Assembly: GCA_017542345.1 (NCBI GenBank)
Contig: JAFXXI010000030.1
Span: 1-41,098, forward strand
DNA from: Bacteroidales bacterium
GTDB taxonomy: Bacteria > Bacteroidota > Bacteroidia > Bacteroidales > P3
Length of the DNA stretch: 41,098 bases
Direction: 5' to 3'
Shown: positions 23,375-30,891 of the stretch, one piece after another
How positions within the stretch are numbered: position 1 is the stretch's first letter
Layout of the letters: every line of letters starts with the position of its first letter
The notes under the pieces: generated by a model
Told to the model about the DNA's origin: nothing
The model's database searches: none
Seen by the model: the letters and a program-made list of their open reading frames with translations, nothing else
Translations under genes and position numbers: made by a program

Positions 23375-23596
23375 AGGGAGCGTCGGGGAGGGGGTGGAGG
23401 GGATTTGGAGGGGTCGCGTCGGAGGGGCGAAAAATGCAGAAAAGGGCCTGTCAGAGAGCGATTTTGGAGGTGTGAAACGGCTTTGGGTGTAAAAATTATA
23501 GCACTGATAACGAGGTGGTTGTAAATTATTTTTAAGAAAAAAGACGTTATTTGAAAAAATATTCGTAATATTGCCATTTGATTATAGGCCTGTAAT

Positions 23597-24610
23597 ATGA
23601 TAAAAAGACAGTTGAAAGGGAAGCTGAAAGGCGTGCTGCTGGGTGCGATGCTGACGGTGTCGGGCATGGCGGCTGCGCAGGACATCGGTTTCTCCCAATT
23701 CTATGCCAATCCGCTCTACCTGAACCCCGCATTTGCAGGTTCGGCGGTGGCCCCCCGCTTCTCCATGGTCTATCGCGGACAGTGGCCCGGACTTGTGAGC
23801 GCATATACTACAGTTTCGGCATCATACGACCAGTATATCAACGATATGCACGGCGGCATCGGCGTGCTGGTGATGACCGACCGCGTCGGTGACCACGGCG
23901 CCCTGTCGACCAACCATCTGGGTCTGATGTATGCCTTCAACTTCCGCGCCGGCCGCACGGTCAATGTCAGCCTCGGCCTTCAGGCGTCGGTGGTGAACAC
24001 CAACCTGCGGTGGGACGACTACTTGCGTTTCCCCGACCAGATTGACCCCACGTTGGGTTTCACCTACCAGACCAACGCCCAGGCACCTGACAAGCTGAGC
24101 CAGTGGGCCATCGACTTCAACGCCGGTGCCCTGGTCTACAGCGACAAGTGGTATGCCGGCTTGGCGGCGTCGCACCTGACGCAGCCCAATGTGGCCTTCT
24201 ATTCGGAGGACCGCGTGCCGATGAAACTCACCGTCCATGGCGGCGGACTTATCAATGTGGCCGAGGAGCAGCGCCGTCAGTCGTCGCTCGGTCTCGGCTC
24301 ACCCATCATCTCGCCCAACGTGGTGTACCAGTATCAGGGCGGTCTGCACTACTTCAACTATGGTGTCTATCTGGATTGGATGCCTTTCCTGGTGGGCGTG
24401 TGGCTCCGCAACGGAGTGGAGAATGTGGATGCTTTCATCTTCCAGGTGGGTGTGAAACAGGAATATTTCAGAGTGGGCTACAGTTACGACGTGACAGTGT
24501 CGAAGCTGGCCAACAGCACCGCCGGTGCCCACGAAATCACGGTGGGTGTGGTGCTGCCCGCGCCGGACTTGAGGAAGAAGGTTCGCGCCATCAGCTGCCC
24601 GTCGTTCTGA
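23597..24610 (+). CDS. PorP/SprF family T9SS outer-membrane protein
   Basis: A 337-residue predicted outer-membrane barrel. The signal peptide (about 1-28, ending MAAAQD) is followed by the family hallmark IGFSQFYANPLYLNPAFAG and beta strands such as FSMVYRGQWPGL and DQYINDMHGGIGVLVMTDRVGDHGALSTNHLGLMYAF. A C-terminal VGYSYDVTVSKL...GAHEITVGVVLP fits. Family members anchor or serve the T9SS machinery and sort particular cargo. Here it is followed by gldJ rather than by the gldKLMN genes, so it is a SprF-like paralogue and not clearly the core PorP. Confidence 0.9.
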   Translation: MIKRQLKGKLKGVLLGAMLTVSGMAAAQDIGFSQFYANPLYLNPAFAGSAVAPRFSMVYRGQWPGLVSAYTTVSASYDQYINDMHGGIGVLVMTDRVGDHGALSTNHLGLMYAFNFRAGRTVNVSLGLQASVVNTNLRWDDYLRFPDQIDPTLGFTYQTNAQAPDKLSQWAIDFNAGALVYSDKWYAGLAASHLTQPNVAFYSEDRVPMKLTVHGGGLINVAEEQRRQSSLGLGSPIISPNVVYQYQGGLHYFNYGVYLDWMPFLVGVWLRNGVENVDAFIFQVGVKQEYFRVGYSYDVTVSKLANSTAGAHEITVGVVLPAPDLRKKVRAISCPSF

Positions 24611-24688
24611 TAAGTTAAATGTTCCTAAAGGCGAAACAAAAACAACGAACCCACGTTAATAGGTTAGAATAATACAAAAAAAGTATAT

Positions 24689-26269
24689 ATGAAGATTCTG
24701 AAATTTTCATGTTTGGCCGCGGCAGCACTGATGATGCTTGCCTCTTGCGGTAATTCCGGTCGTTCGACGGCCACTGGTTGGAACTACAATGACCCCAAGT
24801 GGGGTGGCTACGAGGTGTCTGGCGATGGCGAGCAGGGAACGGCTCCCGGCTTGGTGTTCATCGAGGGCGGCTCGTTTGTCATGGGCCGCGTGGGTGAGGA
24901 TCCGCGCTATAAATGGGACAATCCGGCCCATACCGTCACCGTGTCGTCGTTCTATATCGACGAGACCGAGGTGAGTAACCGCATGTATCGCGAGTTTGTC
25001 TACTGGATGCAGCGTGCCTATGGCGAGGAGTATCCCGAGAAAGTGCGTGCCATCTATCCCGACACCGCCGCCTGGCGCGACCGCTTGGCCTGGCGCGAGA
25101 GCTTCGTGGAGCACTATTTCCAGAGCCCGTCGTATGACGAATATCCCGTGGTGGGTGTGACCTGGGAGCAGGCTCAGGCCTACTGCGTGTGGCGTACCGA
25201 CCGCGTGAACGAGAAGATTCTCGTCGACCGCGGCATCATCGCACTTGACCAGGAGAACCTCGGTACCACGGCCTTCCAGACCGATGTGTACCTGGCTGGT
25301 AAGTTCGAAGGCGAGACCCGTGGCGGTCTGAAGAACTACGACCCCGCCGCCGGCGGTGAGGAGCGTCAGGTGAAAGCCACCGACGGTATCCTGTATCCCT
25401 ACTACCGTCTGCCGACAGAGGCCGAGTGGGAGTTTGCCGCTCTCGGTCTGATCGGCAACACCTACGACGAGCGCGTCGTGGAGCACAAAGTGTATCCTTG
25501 GGCCGGCCAGAGCCTGCGTTCGGCCAACAAGAAATACTATGGCCAGTTCCTTGCCAACTTCAAGCGTAGCCGCGGCGACGCCATGGGCGTGGCCGGCAAC
25601 CTGAACGACGGCTGGGACTACACCTGCCCCGTGAAGTGGTACTTCCCGAACGACTACGGCCTCTACAACATGGCCGGCAACGTGAGCGAGTGGTGCATGG
25701 ACGTGTATCGTAAGGTGGTCAACCCCGTGGGTGCCGACGACATCGATCCTTTCCGTGGTAACATCTACCGCACCTACGAGGTCGACGAGGACGGCGAGGT
25801 GATGGTGGGCGAAGACGGCCAGATTGTCCGCAAGGAGGTCGACCCCGACTTCAACCGTCGCAACTACCGCCAGGCCAACAACGTCAACTACCTCGATGGT
25901 GACCGCGCTTCGAACCTCAGTCAGGACAACTGGCTTGAGAAGAAGGCTAACGCCGAGGAAGGCGAAGAGGAAGAGTACAGCGAGGAAGGTGAAGAAGGCG
26001 AAGAGGGCGAGGAGACCAGCGACAACGGTCCGGTGCTCACCGGCGAGGACCTGAACACCAACCTGATGTACACCCGCGAGGCCGCCGACAAGTCCACGAT
26101 CTCGTCGCTGGTGAACAACAAGGTGCGTGTGGTCAAGGGTGGCAGCTGGAACGACCGCGCCTACTATCTGCAGGCCTCGACCCGTCGCTACTACGATCAG
26201 GATAGGTCCACCTCCTGGATAGGATTCCGCTGCGCCATGGACCGTCTCGGTTCACGCGTTGCCAAGTAA
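24689..26269 (+). CDS. gldJ: Gliding motility/T9SS lipoprotein GldJ (FGE-sulfatase fold)
   Basis: A 526-residue lipoprotein with signal MKILKFSCLAAAALMMLASC (Cys20), then TGWNYNDPKWGGYE, the opening typical of GldJ. The formylglycine-generating-enzyme-like domain includes GLVFIEGGSFVMG, YIDETEVSNRMYREF, PVVGVTWEQAQAYC, YRLPTEAEWEFAA, YNMAGNVSEWCMDVY, VVKGGSWNDRAYY and WIGFRCA. GldJ is a structural T9SS partner, not an active sulfatase modifier. GldK is the closest alternative, but the N-terminus and absence of gldLMN downstream favour GldJ. Residues 423-442 are almost pure Glu/Gly, an acidic low-complexity insert. Confidence 0.87.
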   Translation: MKILKFSCLAAAALMMLASCGNSGRSTATGWNYNDPKWGGYEVSGDGEQGTAPGLVFIEGGSFVMGRVGEDPRYKWDNPAHTVTVSSFYIDETEVSNRMYREFVYWMQRAYGEEYPEKVRAIYPDTAAWRDRLAWRESFVEHYFQSPSYDEYPVVGVTWEQAQAYCVWRTDRVNEKILVDRGIIALDQENLGTTAFQTDVYLAGKFEGETRGGLKNYDPAAGGEERQVKATDGILYPYYRLPTEAEWEFAALGLIGNTYDERVVEHKVYPWAGQSLRSANKKYYGQFLANFKRSRGDAMGVAGNLNDGWDYTCPVKWYFPNDYGLYNMAGNVSEWCMDVYRKVVNPVGADDIDPFRGNIYRTYEVDEDGEVMVGEDGQIVRKEVDPDFNRRNYRQANNVNYLDGDRASNLSQDNWLEKKANAEEGEEEEYSEEGEEGEEGEETSDNGPVLTGEDLNTNLMYTREAADKSTISSLVNNKVRVVKGGSWNDRAYYLQASTRRYYDQDRSTSWIGFRCAMDRLGSRVAK

Positions 26270-26272
26270 GCC

Positions 26273-27781
26273 TTGAGAAGAGGTTTCATACTGCTTGCGC
26301 TGATGATGCTTGCCGCCACGGCGGGCGAAGCGCAGAAGCTGATAGAATATACGTCAGGCATGGGGTCGCGCGACCCCATGTCTCCGTCAATATGGATACT
26401 CTACCAGCACGTGGAGGCCACACATGAGGGTATGACCCTCACGGCCGACTCGGCCCACTACAACACGGAAGCCAACAGCTTCACCGCATTCAGGCATATC
26501 AATATTCAGCTGTCGGACTCGACGTTCATCTACGGCGACCGGCTCTACTATGACGGCAACACGAGGGTGCTTGACATCTGGGCCGACACGGTGGTGTTTA
26601 TCGACGGCGGCACGACGTTGCACGCCAACCACCTGACCTACGAGCGCAACCGCTCGACGGCCTACTACACCCTGTGGGGCCACGCCACCAGCGAGGACCG
26701 CACGCTCGACAGCCGTCAGGGGCAGTATAACTCCACCCGCAAGGAATTCTATATCTATAATGACGTGCACCTGCGCGACTCGACGATGCTGCTGGTCACC
26801 GACACGCTGATATACAATACCGGCACCAAAGTGGCGCATTTCGTCAGCCCGACGCGCATCTACAGCGACTCGTCGACCATCTACAGCGAGAACGGCAACT
26901 ACAACACCGACACGCGGTTTGCCATCTCGTTCCGTCGGTCGCATGTCGACAACCAGGGGCGCATGATTGACAGCGACACGCTCTACTATGACGAGGTGGC
27001 CGAATACGGCCGCGCCTTCGGACATGTGAAGATAGTGGACTCGGTGAACAACATCACCTGCACGGGCCGCTACGGCGAGACGCACCAGCAGCGCCGCTTC
27101 TCGTTCGTCACCGACAGCGCGCATGTGCTCTTTGTGGATGCCGGCGACTCGCTTTTTATGCATGGCGACACCATTTATGTGACCACCGACAGCACACACA
27201 ACCTGTCGACGGTGAGAGCGAACTACAAGGTCAAGGTGTTCCGCCGCGACGCGCAGGCCATGTGCGACTCGGCCTACTATTCAGCCAGCGACTCGGTGCT
27301 GACGCTCTACCGCACCCCCGTGGTGTGGTATGACCACTACCAGTGCACGGCCGATACCATCGAACTGCACCACGACACCAGCGGCATCAACCGAGCCTAT
27401 CTGCGTACCGACTGCTTCGCCGTGCAGCAGGTGGACCGGGAAAAATTTAACCAGCTGAAAGGCAAGCAGGGCATCGTCTACTTCAAGCATGGCGAACCCG
27501 ACTATGCGGATGTACTGGGCAACGCCCAGATGGTCTATTACATCACCGAGGAAGGCCCCGACGGGCAGCCCCAACTGGTGGGCGCCAATCTGGGCATAGG
27601 TACCGACATGCGCATCTATTTCGACAGTACGCGTGCCGCCGCACGGGTGGTGACATTCGACAAACCTGACATGAAAACCTACCCTGTCATGCAGGTGCCA
27701 GAAGAGCTCAAGCAACTGGCAGGCTTCCAGTGGCTGTCGCCGCAACGTCCCCGCAAGCCGGAGGATGTCTTCGTGTGGTGA
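26273..27781 (+). CDS. OstA/LptA-like LPS transport protein
   Basis: A 502-residue periplasmic protein. Starting at TTG 26273 gives a proper signal peptide, MRRGFILLALMMLAATAGEAQ. The next in-frame codons upstream are the spacer GCC and the gldJ stop, so no longer start is possible, and the first ATG (26303) would cut the signal. Repeated strands such as LTADSAHYNTEANSFTAF, GDRLYYDGNTRVLDI and LHANHLTYERNRSTAYY are the OstA/LptA jelly-roll repeats that carry lipopolysaccharide across the periplasm. It is much longer than E. coli LptA, as is usual for Bacteroidota OstA-like proteins. Confidence 0.87.
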   Translation: MRRGFILLALMMLAATAGEAQKLIEYTSGMGSRDPMSPSIWILYQHVEATHEGMTLTADSAHYNTEANSFTAFRHINIQLSDSTFIYGDRLYYDGNTRVLDIWADTVVFIDGGTTLHANHLTYERNRSTAYYTLWGHATSEDRTLDSRQGQYNSTRKEFYIYNDVHLRDSTMLLVTDTLIYNTGTKVAHFVSPTRIYSDSSTIYSENGNYNTDTRFAISFRRSHVDNQGRMIDSDTLYYDEVAEYGRAFGHVKIVDSVNNITCTGRYGETHQQRRFSFVTDSAHVLFVDAGDSLFMHGDTIYVTTDSTHNLSTVRANYKVKVFRRDAQAMCDSAYYSASDSVLTLYRTPVVWYDHYQCTADTIELHHDTSGINRAYLRTDCFAVQQVDREKFNQLKGKQGIVYFKHGEPDYADVLGNAQMVYYITEEGPDGQPQLVGANLGIGTDMRIYFDSTRAAARVVTFDKPDMKTYPVMQVPEELKQLAGFQWLSPQRPRKPEDVFVW

Positions 27782-27830
27782 CAAAATGGCAGTTTGGCAG
27801 TCTGAACTGCCACTGGCAACATTTTTGATA
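27779..27830 (+). promoter_or_regulatory. Composite regulatory element upstream of grpE-dnaJ
   Basis: TGACAAAATGGCAG (27779-27792); a perfect 7-bp dyad TGGCAGT-CTGA-ACTGCCA (27795-27812); and TGGCAACATTTTTGA (27814-27828), which resembles a sigma-54 -24/-12 core (TGGCAC-N5-TTGC) except that GA replaces the -12 GC. The dnaK leader has the complementary first word and a similar core with almost the same spacing. The first word overlaps the last codon of the OstA-like gene. Confidence 0.55.
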
Positions 27831-27859
27831 CAAGCAGGGTACCATTATATATATTAGAC

Positions 27860-28417
27860 ATGAGTAAGAAAGGACACAATACCGCCGAGGCGGAAGAAGA
27901 GAACATCGACCTGCAGCCCGAGACCGAGGAGACGGAAGCCGTGCAGCCCGAAGAGGCAACGACAGAGGCCACCGAGGCACCGGAAGAGGACAAGGTGCAG
28001 GAATTGGGCGAGAAACTGGCCACGCTGAACGACAAATACCTGCGCCTCTATTCGGAATACGAGAACTACCGCAAACGCACCAACCTGGAGAAGGCTGATC
28101 TGCTGCTCAATGGGAGCCGCGAGATGATGAAGGCCATCCTGCCTGTCATCGACGACTTCGAGCGCGCACTGGCCGCCACGGGCGACGACGAGGGCGTGAA
28201 GCTGATATACAACAAGCTGATGAAGATTCTCGAGCAAAAAGGGCTCAAGGCCATGGAGGTCAAGGGCGAGAAATTCGACGAGAATCTGCATGAGGCTATC
28301 ACACAGATACCCGCGCCGAGTCCCGAGCAGAAGGGCTTGGTGATGGATGTGGTGGAGAAAGGCTACTACCTGAACGACAAGGTGCTGCGCTACGCCAAAG
28401 TGGTGGTGGCATGTTGA
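27860..28417 (+). CDS. grpE: Nucleotide exchange factor GrpE
   Basis: A 185-residue co-chaperone that releases ADP from DnaK. An acidic, disordered N-terminus (Glu-rich, about 10-50) is followed by the long dimer helix (ELGEKLATLNDKYLRLYSEYENYRKRTNLEK) and the beta domain, with the family signature around ILPVIDDFERAL and GEKFDENLHEAI. It is followed 30 bp later by dnaJ. The gene has its own regulatory leader shared with dnaK. Confidence 0.96.
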   Translation: MSKKGHNTAEAEEENIDLQPETEETEAVQPEEATTEATEAPEEDKVQELGEKLATLNDKYLRLYSEYENYRKRTNLEKADLLLNGSREMMKAILPVIDDFERALAATGDDEGVKLIYNKLMKILEQKGLKAMEVKGEKFDENLHEAITQIPAPSPEQKGLVMDVVEKGYYLNDKVLRYAKVVVAC

Positions 28418-28447
28418 GTGTTAAGTGATTAGATAGGAGGATTAACG

Positions 28448-29596
28448 ATGGCAAAGAGAGACTACTATGAAGTGCTGGGCGTTGGGAAGAACGCCACTCC
28501 GGAAGAACTGAAGAAGGCCTACCGCAAGTTGGCCTTGCAATATCATCCCGACCGCAACCCGGGCGACAAGGAAGCCGAGGAGAAGTTCAAAGAGGCTGCC
28601 GAGGCATACGATGTGTTGAGCAATCCCGACAAGAAGGCCCGCTATGACCAGTATGGCATGGCCGGCATGGATGGCGCCTACAGCCAGGGTGGCATGAATA
28701 TGGATGATATCTTTTCACAGTTTGGAAGCATATTCGGCGATCTCTTCGGAGGCGGATTCCGAACGGGCTTCAGCGGTTTCAGCGGTGGCGGTGGCGCACG
28801 GCGTGTGCTGCGCGGCACCAACCTGCGCATCAAGGTGAAACTCACGCTGGAGGAGATAGACCGCGGCTGCGATAAGAAAATCAAGGTGAGCAAGTATGTG
28901 CCCTGCAAGACCTGCGGCGGCAGCGGCGCCAAAGACGGGAAGTACGAGACCTGCAGCCACTGCCACGGTTCGGGCATCGTCACCGAAATCAAGCGCACCA
29001 TCCTCGGCCAGATGCAGACGCAGAGCGCCTGCCCCCACTGCGGTGGCGAGGGACGCATCATCAAGGACAAATGCCACGACTGCCACGGCGACGGCATTGT
29101 GAAGAGCGACGAGATTATCACCATCAACATACCCGCGGGTGTGCAGGACGGGATGCAGTTGGCCATGCAGGGGCAGGGCAACGCAGCACCCCACGGCGGC
29201 ATCGCGGGCGACCTCATCGTGCTTGTCGAGGAGTTGGAACACGACACCTTCGAGCGTCAGGACGCCAACCTCTACTATAACGCCTTCATCACCTTCAGCC
29301 AGGCGGCACTGGGTGCCTCGATAGAGATACCGACGCTGAGCGGCAGGGTGAAGATTAAGATAGACCCTGGTACGCCGTCGGGGCGCGTGGTCAGGCTGCG
29401 CGGCAAAGGACTGCCGGTGGTGAACGGCTACGGCCGTGGCGATCTGCTGGTGAGCCTCAACGTGTGGGTGCCAAAGAACCTCAACAAAGAGGAGAAGAAA
29501 CTGCTTGAGGAGCTGGATAAGCACGAGAACTTCCAGCCTAATCCCACCAAACAGGAGCGCGGATTCTTTGACAAGATGAAAGAAATGTTCAACTGA
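28448..29596 (+). CDS. dnaJ: Chaperone protein DnaJ
   Basis: A 382-residue class A J-protein that stimulates DnaK ATPase. The J domain has H33-P-D35. A Gly/Phe-rich stretch (about 75-115) precedes the zinc domain with four CxxCxGxG repeats ([32 protein letters not shown]). C-terminal substrate domains end in the dimerisation tail. An exact AGGAGG (28435-28440) lies 7 bp before the ATG. Such canonical Shine-Dalgarno sites are uncommon in this phylum and absent from most genes here, so dnaJ may be translated strongly. Confidence 0.97.
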   Translation: MAKRDYYEVLGVGKNATPEELKKAYRKLALQYHPDRNPGDKEAEEKFKEAAEAYDVLSNPDKKARYDQYGMAGMDGAYSQGGMNMDDIFSQFGSIFGDLFGGGFRTGFSGFSGGGGARRVLRGTNLRIKVKLTLEEIDRGCDKKIKVSKYVPCKTCGGSGAKDGKYETCSHCHGSGIVTEIKRTILGQMQTQSACPHCGGEGRIIKDKCHDCHGDGIVKSDEIITINIPAGVQDGMQLAMQGQGNAAPHGGIAGDLIVLVEELEHDTFERQDANLYYNAFITFSQAALGASIEIPTLSGRVKIKIDPGTPSGRVVRLRGKGLPVVNGYGRGDLLVSLNVWVPKNLNKEEKKLLEELDKHENFQPNPTKQERGFFDKMKEMFN

Positions 29597-29610
29597 CCCT
29601 GCGACAAACG

Positions 29611-30891
29611 ATGACAGAGTCATTCCTGCACTATGTATGGCAACATCAGTTGCTGAGCGGCGGGCTGACCACTACGGATGGCCAGCCTGTCGTCGTGTTG
29701 CGTGCAGGTGACCTGAACCACGACGCAGGCCCCGATTTCTTCAACGCGCGTCTGCGGATAGGGGAGATGGAGTGGGCCGGAAATATCGAGGTGCATGTCC
29801 GCACTTCGGACTGGAAATTGCACCGACACACACAGGATGCGGCATATAACAACATCATACTGCATGTGGTCTATGAGCACGACTGCGACATAGTGTTGCA
29901 GAACGGCGAGGCGCCGCTCACGCTGGAACTCAAGCCGTGGTTGCATCCGTCGCTAATAGCCAATTACGACAGCCTGATGGCGCCGACGACGGGGAGCGAC
30001 ATCCCCTGCAGGCACAGGCTTGGCGACGTGCCTTCGTTTGTGGTGAACTCTAATCTGGAGCGGCTCGTCGTTGAACGGATAGAGGCCAAGTCGGAGACGG
30101 TGCGGCGCATGCTTGGCGAAAGCCATGGGGGATGGGAAGATACCTGCTATTGGCTTATGGCTCGCTATTTCGGCGGCAAGGTCAATGCGCTCGCCTTCGA
30201 GTTGCTCGCCAAAGCCACCGACCAGCGGCTGCTGGCGCGGTGGAAGGACAATCCGCAGCGGACGGAGGCCCTCTTGATGGGACAGGCGGGGTTGTTGGAC
30301 GGATTCTTCGCGGATGACTATCCCCGTCAGCTGCAGGCCGACTACGTGGCGCTCAAGACGGGTGCGGGACTCAAGCCGATGGACGGCTACCTGTGGAAGT
30401 TCCACCGCCTGCGGCCGTCGAACTTCCCCACGATACGCATCAGTCAGTTCGCCCGCCTGGTGTCGGAATCATCGAACCTCTTCTCCACGCTGCTGGAATT
30501 GACCGACGTCAAGCAGATAGAGCGCCTCTTCAACCAGCAGGCGGCCGACTACTGGAAGAACCACTACCAGTTTGACCGGGTGGCGGCCAAGTCGATGGTG
30601 AAGCGTGTTGGCAGGATGCAGGCCGACCTGCTGATTATCAACGCCTGGGTGCCGCTGCTGTTTGTCTATGGCTGTGAGCATGGAAGTCAGGCTCACAAAG
30701 ACCAAGCCGTCGGCCTCCTCTCCCAGTTGCCGCCGGAGGACAACGCCATTATCCGTGTCTGGCGTCAGGCGGGCATCGAGCCAACCAATGCCGCCGAGAG
30801 CCAAGCCTTGCTGCATCTGTATAACAACTATTGCCAGAATCGCCGTTGCCTTGATTGTCGCATCGGTTTCCATATATTGAAACGTGTATGA
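29611..30891 (+). CDS. DUF2851 family protein
   Basis: A 426-residue protein matching the DUF2851 pattern: an N-terminal MTESFLHYVWQHQLL, then NHDAGPDFFNARLRIGEMEWAGNIEVHV and LHVVYEHD, and a Cys cluster at the very end (NYCQNRRCLDC) that could bind metal. The family is common in Bacteroidota and has no established function. The ATG is 14 bp after the dnaJ stop, and its stop overlaps the murF-alr start (ATGA), so it is likely co-expressed with both. Confidence 0.85.
   Translation: MTESFLHYVWQHQLLSGGLTTTDGQPVVVLRAGDLNHDAGPDFFNARLRIGEMEWAGNIEVHVRTSDWKLHRHTQDAAYNNIILHVVYEHDCDIVLQNGEAPLTLELKPWLHPSLIANYDSLMAPTTGSDIPCRHRLGDVPSFVVNSNLERLVVERIEAKSETVRRMLGESHGGWEDTCYWLMARYFGGKVNALAFELLAKATDQRLLARWKDNPQRTEALLMGQAGLLDGFFADDYPRQLQADYVALKTGAGLKPMDGYLWKFHRLRPSNFPTIRISQFARLVSESSNLFSTLLELTDVKQIERLFNQQAADYWKNHYQFDRVAAKSMVKRVGRMQADLLIINAWVPLLFVYGCEHGSQAHKDQAVGLLSQLPPEDNAIIRVWRQAGIEPTNAAESQALLHLYNNYCQNRRCLDCRIGFHILKRV

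Noticed and set aside
24689-26269. Assignment as GldK/PorK
   Set aside because: The WNYNDPKWGGYE opening and the absence of gldL, gldM and gldN downstream fit GldJ better, though both share the FGE-like fold.
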